A stretch of DNA of 64,000 bases from Petaurus breviceps papuanus (taxonomy: Eukaryota > Chordata > Mammalia > Diprotodontia > Petauridae). Where the stretch lies: contig JAMXIF010001253.1 in assembly GCA_028583685.1 (NCBI GenBank), positions 70,533,255 to 70,597,254 on the forward strand, given 5' to 3'. The position numbers were made by a program, and so were the translations under genes. Positions 11,241-21,580 of this stretch are shown in pieces. A model generated the notes under the pieces. It had not been told where the DNA came from. It made no database searches and saw only the letters and a program-made list of their open reading frames with translations. How positions within the stretch are numbered: the stretch's first letter is position 1; every line of letters begins with the position of its first letter.

Positions 11241-11380
11241 ATTCCACTTTTTTTAATATGTGCAACTCTGCCTCACTTAAATCCAATTCACACACAAGTC
11301 AAGACATCCCCAATCACATCATGGTGCCCACTGGTCTTCTTTGAAAATGAAGAACTAACAACAATAGCCAAGAAAAATGA
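11241..11380 (+). mobile_element. RTE-like 3' end
   Basis: 'ctctgcctcacttaaatcca', 'caagtcaagacatccccaat' and 'ggtcttctttgaaaatgaag' match the ending at 10870-10990, so this is a second copy of the same family. Confidence 0.6.
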
Positions 11381-11796
11381 AGGAAAAAAGACTAGCCATT
11401 AGAAAAAAAACTGAAGACTTTGAGAAAATAGTTATTGATAACAGATACAAACTGACTACAGGAGCTTACTTATTTTCATAAATTTACCCATCAAAAGAAG
11501 CATGCTTTCATTTTCATTGACTCAATTGTAAAATATTTTATTTTACGTACATAATCCATTGCACAATTTTAAGTGTTCTTAACACTGGCAATATTTTATC
11601 ATTTCTTTTAATAACAAAATTATTATGATTAGGACATAATTATAGTTGAACTAAAGCATGGAACAAAGGAGAATGTTGGATTTGGAGTTAAAGGATTCAA
11701 ATCCCAGGTTTGCTACTAATTACTTTAATAATCTGTGGCAATAATCAATTAAGCAACAGAGCAAGACCCACTCTCCTTAGGTCTCAGTTTATAAAT
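11381..11796. other. Mostly unassigned; possible MIR head
   Basis: Only 11665-11740 ('ttggagttaaaggattcaaa' followed by 'tcccaggtttgctac') resembles a tRNA-like SINE head. The rest is AT-rich sequence I cannot assign. Confidence 0.4.
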
Positions 11797-11797
11797 G

Positions 11798-11864
<67 letters not shown>

Positions 11865-11899
11865 GGATAGATGGATAGATAGATGGATATAGATAGATA
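11797..11899. repeat. (GATA)n microsatellite
   Basis: About 100 bp of GATA repeat with a few GATG variants near its right end. Confidence 0.95.
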
Positions 11900-12323
11900 A
11901 ACTGAGAAGTTTGTATTAAATGATCTCTACTCTTCTTCTTTTTTCCTCCTGCTATGTCCTGTTGTGATTTACCTGTAATGGTGGCCAGCACAGCTCAGCT
12001 TCTCAGCATTCTCTCCTGGAATGGTGCTGACCTCATTCTGCTTACACAATGACCATGGCAGTCCCAACTCTGGCACAAATAGCTGGGTGATCCTTGACAA
12101 TGCATGTAACTTCTTAATTCCTATAGGTAAAGGGAATTTCCTCAAGTAGAAGCTTCCTATACCCAGTCAAAGGTCAGGGACCTATAGAATATAGAGAAGT
12201 ATAGAATTGGTGAGAAGAGTGAGATCCGCAGAACAAGGCATGCCACGTCCTAACAGACAGTCTGTAATGATGATCAAGTTTCTCCCATTTAGTATATATC
12301 CTCTTGTCATTTTTTTAGGGAGT
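11900..12323. other. Unassigned sequence
   Basis: Nothing recognised on either strand. Confidence 0.4.
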
Positions 12324-12331
12324 ACTTTGTT

Positions 12332-12572
12332 TTGGGCAGTTAGATAGTACAGTAGATAAAGCACAGTGTCTGGAGTCAAGAAGACATGAGTTCAGATATG
12401 GCCTTAGATACTTGCTACCAGTGTGACCCTGGGCAAGTCACTTAACCCTGTTTGCCTCAGTTTCCTCATCTGTAAAATAAACTAGAGAAGGAAATAGCAA
12501 ACCACTCTACTATCTTTGTCAAGAAAAGCCCAGATAGGGTCACAAAGTGTTGGACATTACTGAACAAGAATA
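12332..12572 (+). mobile_element. MAR1-type SINE (tRNA head, RTE-like tail)
   Basis: The head 'gggcagttagatagtacagt' and B box 'gagttcagatatggcctta' lead to 'aaccctgtttgcctcagttt', 'gagaaggaaatagcaaacca', 'tatctttgtcaagaaaagcc' and an RTE-like tail 'gggtcacaaagtgttggac'. It is longer than the WSINE-like copies. TSDs 'actttgtt' lie at 12324-12331 and 12573-12580. Confidence 0.85.
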
Positions 12573-12644
12573 ACTTTGTTCATTTACTATAGCAGCTCCG
12601 AAAAACTACCTTTCTGATGAGTGTCTAAATTTACTTTAACTTAA

Positions 12645-13180
12645 TCAATTATCCACAAGCATTTATTAAGTGCTTACTATGTGCCAATCATTATATAAGA
12701 AACTGGAGATATAATTTAAAGGAAAAGCAGTCCTTAGCCTCAAGCAACTTACATTTTAACATGGGAGACAAATAAATAAATAGATACAGATAGAGAGAAG
12801 ATAACCTTACAGGGGAAGGCTCTTGGGGATTAGGAAAGGTCTCCTGCAGAAGGTGGCATTTGAGCTGAGACTTGAAGGAAATCAAGGCAGAGGTTGGGAG
12901 AAGAAAAGTACAGGAGTGAGGGACAACCTGTAAAAAGACAAAAGCAGGAGACAGAATTTCATGTGCAAGGAACAGTAAGTAAACAAGTATCAATAGACCA
13001 TAGAGTATTTTTGAAAGGGAGTAAAGTATAAGATTAGTAAGGTAAAAGGGGGTCAGGTTAGTAAGAGCCTAAAATGCCAAACAAAGGACTTTATATTGAT
13101 CCTGGGTGTAATACAGAGCCACTGTAGTTTATTGGGCAAGAGAATGAGGTGGTTAGACCTACTATTTAGGAAATATCAAG
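12645..13180 (-). mobile_element. L2 3' half, reverse
   Basis: It begins with the reverse L2 terminus 'aagtgcttactatgtgccaa' and runs into the ORF2 C-terminal code, whose reverse translation reads FKSQLKCHLLQETFPNPQEP at about 12810-12870. Further in, 'caaacaaaggactttatatt' and 'gatcctgggtgtaatacaga' continue the L2 order. Confidence 0.85.
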
Positions 13181-13325
13181 TTTCACTGAGATCTAAAGCT
13201 TGAAGGGACCTTAAAGACCATCTATTCCAGTGTCTTAATTTGACATAGAAGGACTTCATGCCCAGAGAGATTACCAAAGATTTACCCAAGCTCAGACCTG
13301 CTCTGCTTCCAGTGACAATAAGAAC
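13181..13325 (-). mobile_element. L3/CR1 3' end, reverse
   Basis: 'agcttgaagggaccttaaag', 'accatctattccagtgtctt' and 'catgcccagagagattacca' are the reverse of an L3/CR1 3' terminus. Confidence 0.6.
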
Positions 13326-14334
13326 TTTTAACTCATTTCTTCTGATTCCAAATCCAACTCTGTTCCCACTAAATCAAGCTGCTATTATTGAATTTACTGT
13401 TTGTGTAAAGTCCTCTTAATTGGGACCACTAACAATGTATATTAAATGCTTTTTGTGTTGCCCTTAGATTTTTATTTGTATCTAGCCTTGAATCCAGCTA
13501 AATGATGCTAGAATTTTGTAAGCTTTAGAGATACCTGCCTTTGCGATAGTTAAGCTAACTGCAGATAGGAAGCACTCCTCTCGATTTTCATCCTGCCACA
13601 GACCTGAACAGTAGCTCAGTTATTTCTGATGGCTGTGACCCATCCAAAGTGAGAGTGTTACATCACCAGCTCCCATTGGCTCTTACCTTTGGCCCAGCTC
13701 CAATGATAGTCTGTGTCTGACCTCTAAGATGTCACAAAAGAAAGTAATTTTGGTTCCCAGGAGATGGGAATGCCTCTCTGGCAGTTTCTGAGACACACCA
13801 GTTGCTACTTAGGTCAAAAGGACCCAGGGTTTGATTCTTCATTCTATTCCTGCCTCACAGGCCAAAAAAACTTCACAGGCTAAAAAAAATCAATGCTTTA
13901 TTACTTGAAAAACTATAGAGACGCCAAAAGATAAGAGGAGCCGTATTTAATGTTACAAAAGGGTAGTTCTTTAGGAATTGATTCCAGTCCCCTACCATGC
14001 TGCAAATGACATCTCTTAATGGTCTACTCACCCCATGTATCTTCTCTACACATAGGAAATGAAGCAGGAAGCCACTACAAGTGGAACAAAAGAATAGCAA
14101 GGCAGTTCCCCAACCCCAAGGTTTAGACTATTAATAAAGGAAATTCTCCGTTTGTGAATAAGCTTTGATTCCACAACTTAAACAACCACATACATATTTC
14201 ACATCATTTCTATTTTCAACCTTTATATATGTACCTTAATTTAGCAAAACATATTTCTAAAAAAGTTGTCACAATTTAATAACTTGAATCATATTTTTAA
14301 AATTTTAGTTTTCAATATGTTAGTCTCTATTTAA
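13326..14334. other. Unassigned sequence
   Basis: No element recognised. The short open frame on the minus strand at 13873-14100 resembles no protein family. Confidence 0.4.
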
Positions 14335-14560
14335 AGCAAGGCTTTTGAATCTTTTTTATGTCATGGAGCACTTTGGCAGCCTGGTGAAGCCTGTGGACCC
14401 TGCCTCAGGATAATGTTCTTAAATGTATAAAAGAAAGTACAGAGGATTCCAAAGAAAGCCAATTATATTTAAATAGTTATAAAAATATTAAAATTAAATA
14501 TTTAATGTATTTTTAAAACATGTTCATTGACCCTAGGTTATTAAGAACCTTGAGTAATTA
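14335..14560 (-). mobile_element. hAT-Charlie-like non-autonomous DNA element (probable)
   Basis: 'gtcatggagcactttggcag', 'cctggtgaagcctgtggacc' and the end 'gaccctaggttattaagaac' resemble the AT-rich family with 'ggttcttaacct' termini also seen at 24448-24655. Target duplications are not clear. Confidence 0.5.
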
Positions 14561-15639
14561 TTTCAGAGACTTACACAATGCCAGGGTGGAATGGATTTAA
14601 AGCAGGTTTAAAATCAAATTTTAAAGGAACCCCATTTGGCTGAATTCTTTTGTAAAATGCACAGCCATTGACCAATGTATTGTGTAATTTGGAATTTTTG
14701 TATAGCAGATTTTCTTAGAATGGAATACACCTATGTTGGAGCCAGTGCCTCCATTAACCCCCAACTAATGTGACTTAACAAGATGATAGTGTAGCCTTTC
14801 TTATAAATGAGTATTCAACAAAGGAAACAGTACACAAAAGATAAAACCTGGCAATCACCTTTAAGCCCTGGATGAAATCAATAGGTAACTGTAAGTCACA
14901 GCACTTTTCCATTATGAGAAGCACTTACAGGTTGAGCCTGACAAAGCCCATCAGTAGAACAATAAGTCATTTCATTAAAAATGGGGCGAATTGGGCCATT
15001 TAGTCAGCCAGAGTTTTTAATGGAAAAATATTTGAATCCCTTTCTGGCAAGAAAGACAAAAATGAAAATTATTTCAATTACCCTGTGGTTCGAGGCTTCA
15101 GGTTCAGAGCATTGTCGCTAACTAATAGTGACACAGATCACAAAGCCCTTCAGTGTCATCCTATGTTAGAAAACACACTTTGGGGTTGCAGGAAGGTGGA
15201 AAATGAAAGTCCATGCCATCAAGGTTATATCTATCCTGGTGGAGGAAGGCAAAGATTTGGAGCAATTGTCTGGAAAAAGCAATAATCCCTCCTTCCCCAA
15301 CCCCCAAATTCCCCCCAATTCCATAAGGAAAATTAATATTGACCACAATAGACATCAAATTTTTTTGACATTCCTGTAAAAGGAGTGCCCTCTCATTGTG
15401 TTATATTCTCCCATCCATTTGATGAAGAAATCTTATGATGTTTATGTCTCTTTAACAAGATCCAAAATTCCCTTAATAAGGTTAATTCTTTGATAAGGTA
15501 TCCTCCTTCCTTTGGACCCTTCTTACTCCATTGATAAGATTTTAATATTGATTGGTTTATTGATTCATTGCAAGTTCATACACACATAGAGACTTGGATT
15601 TGGTCTTTAAATAAAAGAGCAAAACATCAGTAGTATCAA
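14561..15639. other. Unassigned sequence
   Basis: No repeat or gene recognised. The small open frames around 15085-15358 on both strands overlap each other and have no family resemblance. Confidence 0.4.
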
Positions 15640-15871
15640 GAACCTGAGTTGAGAGGTCAGAGAGAATCCAGTCACACATAAAAACTCAGGTCTATAGAGA
15701 GAAGAAGACTATGCGGCTACATAGCCTAACCATGGAACAGTATATTCCAAGGAACTAACAGATATTCAAAGACTGAGGGGAGTTCCTAGACAAGAAAAAA
15801 GAATATCCAAATCAGGAAATTCCTGTTTCAATGAAATCACAGGTCCAGACCAAAAAAAAAAAAAAAAAATC
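15640..15871 (+). mobile_element. tRNA-headed SINE, subclass C (probable)
   Basis: The 3' part 'ggaaattcctgtttcaatga' followed by 'aatcacaggtccagacc' and an A tail at 15853-15871 matches copies near 23640-23690. Its head is too diverged to place exactly. Confidence 0.45.
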
Positions 15872-15954
15872 TCATGTCATGAACAAAATGGAGAAATATT
15901 GGCTAGAGACAATAGTACTATTGGATGGATTCGGCATTGATTATATTGACCAGA

Positions 15955-16260
15955 TCTAAAGATGAGATGTTAATCAATTTGACATCAACATGGAAGAATG
16001 TCTCTAATGGAATGTTCCAGAGGTCTTTCCATTGCCCCGTACAGTTTGCCATTTTTATCAATGATGTGAATAAAGTTAAAGAAGGTATATTTAGTAAGTG
16101 CAAAGATAACACAGTACTTGGAGAGAACATTAACATATTGGATGTCAAAGTGGGAATCCAAAAAGTTCCTGAAAAAGCAAAAATGATTTTAAAAATTTAG
16201 CAAGATAATATTAATAGAGATAAATGTAAAACTTTATGCTAGGGTTCAAAAATTAAATTT
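15955..16260 (+). mobile_element. L3/CR1 reverse-transcriptase fragment
   Basis: The open frame at 15925-16200 contains WKNVSNGMFQRSFHCPVQFA and FINDVNKVKEG, closely following the CR1/L3 order W-x-V-x-x-G-V-P-Q-G-S then FINDL. The catalytic FADDT block reads CKDNT here, so the active site is lost. I take it as a molecular fossil of the palm domain. The following sequence ('aatagagataaatgtaaaac') is also CR1-like. Confidence 0.75.
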
Positions 16261-16334
16261 TATAAGTATAAGATAGAGATCTGGCAGTTTCATATAGGCT
16301 AGAAAGACTCTACCAAGGTTGAAAGTTTCTGCCA

Positions 16335-16550
16335 AATACAATGACCCAAGACAATTCCAAAAGACTCTCAATGGAGAGAAAGAACGATGGAGTCTGAATG
16401 CAGATCGAAGCATACTATTTTCACTTTTTTGAGTTTTTGTGTTTTGGTTATTTTTTTCTTTTTGTTCAGATTCTCCTTTCACAACATGACTAACATGTAA
16501 ATATGTTTAGCATGATTGTAGATGTATAACTTTAAAAAAAATTTCTGCCA
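16335..16550 (+). mobile_element. L1 3' UTR fragment
   Basis: 'caatgacccaagacaattcc', 'gagtctgaatgcagatcgaa', 'gcatactattttcac' and 'cacaacatgactaacatgta' match the marsupial L1 3' UTR that recurs at about 54700-54900. It is 5'-truncated and has no reading frame. Confidence 0.7.
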
Positions 16551-16559
16551 ACTTGGAGG

Positions 16560-17078
16560 CTTAGAGAATAAGCTTATTGTCACCTCCAGGATCAAATATA
16601 AAATCCTCTGTTTGATGTTCAAAGTCCTTTATAATCATCCTCCCCTACATTTCCAGTCCTCTTATATATGACATCCCACCACTCTGTGATCCAGTGACAC
16701 TGGTCTCCTTTCTGTTCTTGAAAAAGATGCTCCATCTCCCAACTGGGCATCTTCACTGACTGTCCTCCTTTTCTGGAATAATCTGCCTCCTTATCTCCAC
16801 TTCCTGCATGCCCTGGCTTTCTTCAGGTCTCAGACAAAATTCCATCTTGGAAATCCTTATTTCTAGTGCCTTGTTTGCACATAGTTGTTTGCATGTTTCC
16901 TCCTGCATTAGATAGTGAGCTCCTTGAGAACAAGGACTATCTTTGACCTTTCTTTGTATTCTCAGTGCTTATATTTCTCTAGGCTTGTCCTCATAAAGCA
17001 AAGTCAGTCAGTTAATAAACATTTATTAAGAACTAACTTATTAAGCAGTAATAAATGTTTATTAACTGACTGACTTTG
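16560..17078 (+). mobile_element. L2 3' half
   Basis: Forward L2: 'ctccaggatcaaatataaaa', 'ttcaaagtcctttataatca', 'caggtctcagacaaaattcc', 'tgagctccttgagaacaagg', ending in the L2 terminus 'taataaatgtttattaactg'. The terminal part contains an inverted duplication of its own end (16978-17100). Confidence 0.85.
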
Positions 17079-17100
17079 TCTGCTATGGGACAAGCCTAGA
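16978..17100. repeat. Inverted duplication (hairpin) at an L2 3' end
   Basis: The left arm 16978-17028 and right arm 17049-17100 are reverse complements separated by a 20-bp spacer. The inner 30 bp (16999-17028 against 17049-17078) and outer 13 bp (16978-16990 against 17088-17100) match perfectly, with a short mismatched stretch between. A transcript from either strand could form a long stem. Confidence 0.92.
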
Positions 17101-17404
17101 TAAGTAGAGAGACTTAATGACCAGAAATTTGCCCATCAAGTTATTAATTTTAATGGTCATAGTAATACATGAAATGGATAAAATTACTAAATGACTCATT
17201 TCTCTGTGGCACCCTTTAGTTCTGCAGTGTTGGGGGCAGAATGGAAGAAAAAGAAGCAAAGGATATGAATGGTTCATGGATAGGGAATAAAGGATACATC
17301 AATCACATAGTTCTTCAATCTACTACAAGAACTGAATGGGATAAGGAGTCATGGAGGGCCTGCAAGCTCACTTGATAAATAGAGAATCTATAGCAGTGAA
17401 GTTA
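17101..17404. other. Unassigned sequence
   Basis: Nothing recognised. Confidence 0.4.
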
Positions 17405-18455
17405 ACCAATTAATCAATCAGGATCTGTGAAATGTTTATAATATGCCAGCAACTGAGTTAAGTACTCAGAATACAAAGAGAGAAATGAAGCAGTCCCTGT
17501 CCTTGAGTAGCTTATAGTCTCTCTGAGGTAAAGAATATGAACATATATAGGTATACAAAAATATATACAAGAAAGATAAACCATAATGGGAGTAGGGAAA
17601 AGACTGCACTAGAAGGTATAGGGAGGGGATTAGGAAAGCTTTCATGTAGAAGATGATACATGATGAACCTCGAAGGAACCTAGACATGCTACAAGGTGGC
17701 AATAAAAAAAGAGTGCATTTCGAGCATGGTGGACAGCCAGTACAAAGGCACAGAAACAAGACACAAGTGCCATATATTAAGAACAATGAGTCTAGTCTGG
17801 CTGGAACATAGAGGCAGCTAAGTTGTGCAGTAGATAGAGTATTGAACTTGGACCTAAGTTCAAATCCTGACTAGTTATATGACTATGGGCAAGTCACTTG
17901 ACTTCTCTCATTTTCAGTTTCCTCATCTATTAAAAAAAGGGGGGATGGGGGGGCCAAGGAATAATAATAGCATCTACCTTACAGGATTGTTGTAAGTATT
18001 AAAAGAGATAATATATGCAAAGCACTTTGCAAACCTTAAAGTGATACATAAATGCTAACTCTTATTACCATGGTGTATCAAGGGGAGAAAAATGTTATGA
18101 CTGGAAAATTAGCTTAAGGCCAGGTCATGAAAGACATTAAAAGAAAAGTAGAGTGTATATTTGATCCTGGAGGTAATAAGTGACTGGATTTTCTTGACTA
18201 GGGGAGTAACATGGTTAGACCTGCACTTTCAAAAATCATTTTGGCAGCTGCATGGAAGATTGAAGATGGACTAGAGTGGGGAGAGACTAAAGACAGGTAA
18301 ATGTAATAGGTGATGAGGACCAGAACTAGAGTAATGGAGAAAAGGGGACATACAAGAGATATTATGAAGGTCCAAATGGCAAGATTGGGCAACTGATTGA
18401 ATCTATAAGGTGAGTGAGAGGGAGCAATTGTGTATGAACCTGGGTCAATAACCAA
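17405..18455 (-). mobile_element. L2 LINE, reverse, interrupted by a CORE-SINE
   Basis: It starts with a reverse L2 end ('ttataatatgccagcaactg', 'gcagtccctgtccttgagta') and continues through ORF2 code. After a CORE-SINE (17808-18066) it resumes with 'ttgatcctggaggtaataag', 'agtaacatggttagacctgc' and 'ggactagagtggggagagac'. The frame is broken. Confidence 0.85.
17808..18066 (+). mobile_element. MIR/THER-like CORE-SINE inside L2
   Basis: 'aggcagctaagttgtgcagt' head, 'aagttcaaatcctgactagt' B box, 'gggcaagtcacttgacttct', then 'ttgttgtaagtattaaaaga' and 'aagcactttgcaaaccttaa' followed by 'ataaatgctaac'. It splits the reverse L2 copy. A G-run lies at 17939-17954. Confidence 0.8.
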
Positions 18456-18534
18456 GAAACATTTATTAAATACCTATTATGTGCTAGGCACTGTGCTGAG
18501 CACTGGAGATACAAATAAGATAAAGAAATACAGT
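18456..18534 (-). mobile_element. L2 3' end, reverse (left part, split by half-L1)
   Basis: 'aaacatttattaaataccta' and 'tgtgctaggcactgtgctga' begin a second reverse L2. The half-L1 cuts it at about 18534, and it resumes at 21397. Confidence 0.88.
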
Positions 18535-18546
18535 TAGAAACTCACC

Positions 18547-18554
18547 AAGATGGC
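18547..18554 (+). promoter_or_regulatory. YY1-like motif at half-L1 5' end
   Basis: AAGATGGC lies about 12 bp inside the element start. A YY1 site in the same position directs transcription start in primate L1. Element 3 has the same octamer (58646) and element 2 a one-base variant (26814). Confidence 0.5.
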
Positions 18555-19257
18555 AGAGTAGAAGCACTACCTCTGAGCGGCTCTGGCTTCCACCTTCCCC
18601 AATCAATGTAAAAAGGGGACTCTGAACAAACTTTGGAGCTGCAGAACACACAAAATGACACAGAGAAGCTAACCTCCTGCTGAGGACACCCTGGCAGGCC
18701 AGCAGGAATCAGCCAGCGGCACTACGGGAGCTGAGCCCAGGCCCCATGACCCAGAGGTTTTAGCACCAGGGCAGGCCTGACCAGCCACCAGCCAGAGGGA
18801 CTCCAGATCAGCATCAGCTGTGGCCATTTCCAGAATTATCAACACATAGATACAAAGGACAAAGTGAGAGGTCAGTGCAGTCTGGACTTTGGGACCTAGT
18901 AAGTAGGAGTGCATGGGCTTTTGCCCCTGGGGCGAGAAGCCACTGAGACCCCAGCACAGCCAGCCAGCACCACATGGCAGCTTCAGCTCCTGGCCTGCAG
19001 AGTATAGGGGGATTAAGCAACCAGTCTGAGGGGTAATCACTCTTGCTTTAACCTGCTTAGATCTGGATTGCAGTCTAGGGTGGAGGTCCTGGGGTGTGTG
19101 TCCAGATTGCCAGAGTGTGTGGAGACCTCAGAGAGGGCACCCATCTAATACCTCCAGCAGCTGAGAAAACCCCAGTGTTTGGGACAAAAGCTCCCCTGTC
19201 TGGTGGCAGAGTCCTACTGTGGCAAAAAGCCCAGGGGTCAAGTGACTGAGGGGCAAC

Positions 19258-20316
19258 ATAACCGGGCAAAGGAAACAAAGCAGACAGAAGATTCCAACAT
19301 TAGACTCCTATTTTGGGGACAAAATAGGACAAAGCATGGAATAGGAGGAAGACAGTGAAGTCAGAACTCCTGCACCAAAAGCTTCAAAGGAAAATATGAG
19401 CTGGTTACAGGCCATAGAGGACCTTAAGAAGCAAATAATAAAAGTGGAGGAAAAATTGGGAAGAGAAATGAGAACAATGCAAGAAAATTACAAAATGAGA
19501 GTCAACAGTCTGACTGAGGAAAATAACACCTTAAAAAATAGACTAACTCAAATGGCAAAAGAGGCACAAAAAGGCAATGAGGAGAAGAATGCCTTAAAAA
19601 GCCGAATTTACCAGATGGAAAAAGAATCTCAAAATCTCACTGAAGAGAATCATTGCTTCAGAATTAGATTGGAGCAAATGAAAGCTAATGACTTTATGAG
19701 AAATCAAGATGCTGTTAAACAGATCCAAACAAATGAAAGAATAGAAGGCAATGTGAAATATCTCATGAGAAAAACCACTGATTTGGAAAATAGATCCAGG
19801 AGAGATAATTTAAAAATTATTGGAATACCTGAAAGCCGTGATCAAAGTAAGAACCTAGAAATCATCCTCCAGGAAGTTATCAAAGAAAACTGCCCTGATG
19901 TTTTAGAACCAGTGGGCGAAATAGAGATTGAAAGAGTCCACCAATCACCTCCTGAAAAAGATCCCAAAAAGAAAACTAGGAATATTATAGCCAGGTTCTG
20001 AAATTCCCAGATTAAGGAGAGAATATTACAAGCAGCCAGGAAGAAACAATTTGAATATTGTGGAAACACAATGAGGATAACCCAGGATCTGGCAGCTTCT
20101 ACACTGAGGGATCGAAGGGCTTGGAATATGATATTCTGGAGGTCAAAGGAGCTGGGATTAAAACCAAGAATCACCTACCCAGCAAAACCGAATAATATGT
20201 TTCAGGGGAAAATATGGTCATTCGGTGGAATAGAGGACTTTCAAGCATTCTTGATGAAAAAACCAGAGTTGAATAGAAAATCTGATGTTCAGATACAAGA
20301 AGCAAGAGAAGCATGA
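19258..20316 (+). pseudogene. Half-L1 element 1 ORF1 (L1 ORF1p-like), inactivated
   Basis: One frame runs without indels from the ancestral start position (19258, now ATA) to the stop at 20314-20316, about 352 codons. It is broken by TAG at 19342 and TGA at 19999. The longest open stretch is 19396-20001, starting at ATG 19396. Visible parts are a heptad-rich coiled coil (about 19400-19760), the RRM-like block ENRSRRDNLKIIGIPES, and the C-terminal domain with AARKKQFEYCG, ITQDLAASTL and PRITYPAKP. This is the trimeric RNA-binding chaperone of L1. At least three point changes and no frameshift suggest moderate age. Confidence 0.88.
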
Positions 20317-21396
20317 GAAGGTAAGCAGGGAAAAAAAATCATAAGGAACTTATCAAAGTTGAACTATTAACATTTCTACATGGAAAAACAATAATTGTAA
20401 CTGATGAAACTTTTCTCAGTATGAAAATAGTTGAAGGGAATAGAAATATATATGTCTATATATGAGGGTATATGGGCATATGAATACATATGTGAATGTG
20501 TGTATATATGTTTACAGGTATACATAGATAGAGGGCACAGGACCAATTTAACAGGAAGGGATGATACTTAAAAGGTGAAATTAAGAGGTGAGAGAGGAAT
20601 ATAATGAGAGGAGATGGGGAGAGACAGAATGGGGTAAACTATCTCATAAAGAAGAGGCAAGGGAAAATGGTTACAATGGAGGGGAAGAATAGGAAGGCAA
20701 AAGGGAATGGGTCAATCTTATTCTCATTGAATTTGGCTTGGGGAGGGAGTGAAATACACACTAAATAGGGTATCTCACCCTACATCAGAGTAGGGGGGAA
20801 GGGGATGAGAGGGGGGATGATGGAAGGGAGGGCAGGTTGGGGGGGGGGAGGGAAGTTGGAACCATCCACTTTTGAAAAGGGACAGGATCAAAGTAGAGAA
20901 CAGAACAAGTGGGAGGTGGGATAGGAGGGAGGGAAATATAGTCAGTCTTTTACTGTATATCTACTGTGTTATTGTTTTGCATTAGCTACACATGTACAAC
21001 CTATACTGAACTGCTTATCTTCTAAGTAGGGGTGGGTGACAAGGGAAGAAGGGAATGAATCTGGAATTCAAAGTTTTAAAATAAAATTTTAAAATATATG
21101 TATATATATATATACTATTATTAATACTATTTTACATGTAATTGGGAAATAATATATACAGGCACTGGGGCATAGAGATCCACCATGCCCTACTGGAAAA
21201 GTCAAAAGGGGTATGGGAGAAAATATGGGAGAGAGCAGAATGGAGGAGGGGATATCCTGTGGGACTGCTATTTTGGGGTGGTGGGTAGGGGAAAAACGGG
21301 GAGAAAATTTGCAACTCAAAATCTGGAGGAAATGAATGATGTAAATCAGAAGTTAATAAAGCATTTGAAAAATGAAAAAAAAAAAAGAAATACAAT

Positions 21397-21580
21397 CCCT
21401 GTCCTCAAGGAGCCTACATTCAAATGGGGGCAAGATAGTACACAATAGGAAGATGTAAGGAGAGAGGAGGTGTTTGTGGAGTTAAAAACCAAGCAGAGCA
21501 GCTACTTGGAAATGAAGTGATGGGTGATGGGAAACCAGGGTGGCTAAAGATTGCAGAGCCCTCAACAGAAGTAGAAAAAG
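21397..21580 (-). mobile_element. L2 3' end, reverse (right part, split by half-L1)
   Basis: 'ccctgtcctcaaggagccta' and 'cattcaaatgggggcaagat' continue the L2 started at 18456, across the half-L1 insertion. Confidence 0.8.

Larger units (their letters stand above)
18535..21383 (+). mobile_element. Half-L1 (HAL1-type) element 1, near full length
   Basis: A 2.85-kb L1-related element with a 5' UTR, one ORF1-type frame, about 1 kb of non-coding 3' region and an A-rich tail, but no endonuclease or reverse transcriptase. Candidate TSDs 'aaagaaatacagt' (18522-18534) and 'aaagaaatacaat' (21384-21396) differ at one base. The flanking L2 reads through from 'aaatacagt' to 'ccctgtcctcaaggagcc', which confirms both ends. 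It shares order and length with the copy at 26801-29663, so this is a real family structure and not two chance deletions. HAL1 elements are known L1 derivatives that keep ORF1 only; the match to that class is my inference from architecture. Confidence 0.85.

Noticed and set aside
15085-15358. Small overlapping frames on both strands
   Set aside because: Short, mutually overlapping and without domain or codon signal.
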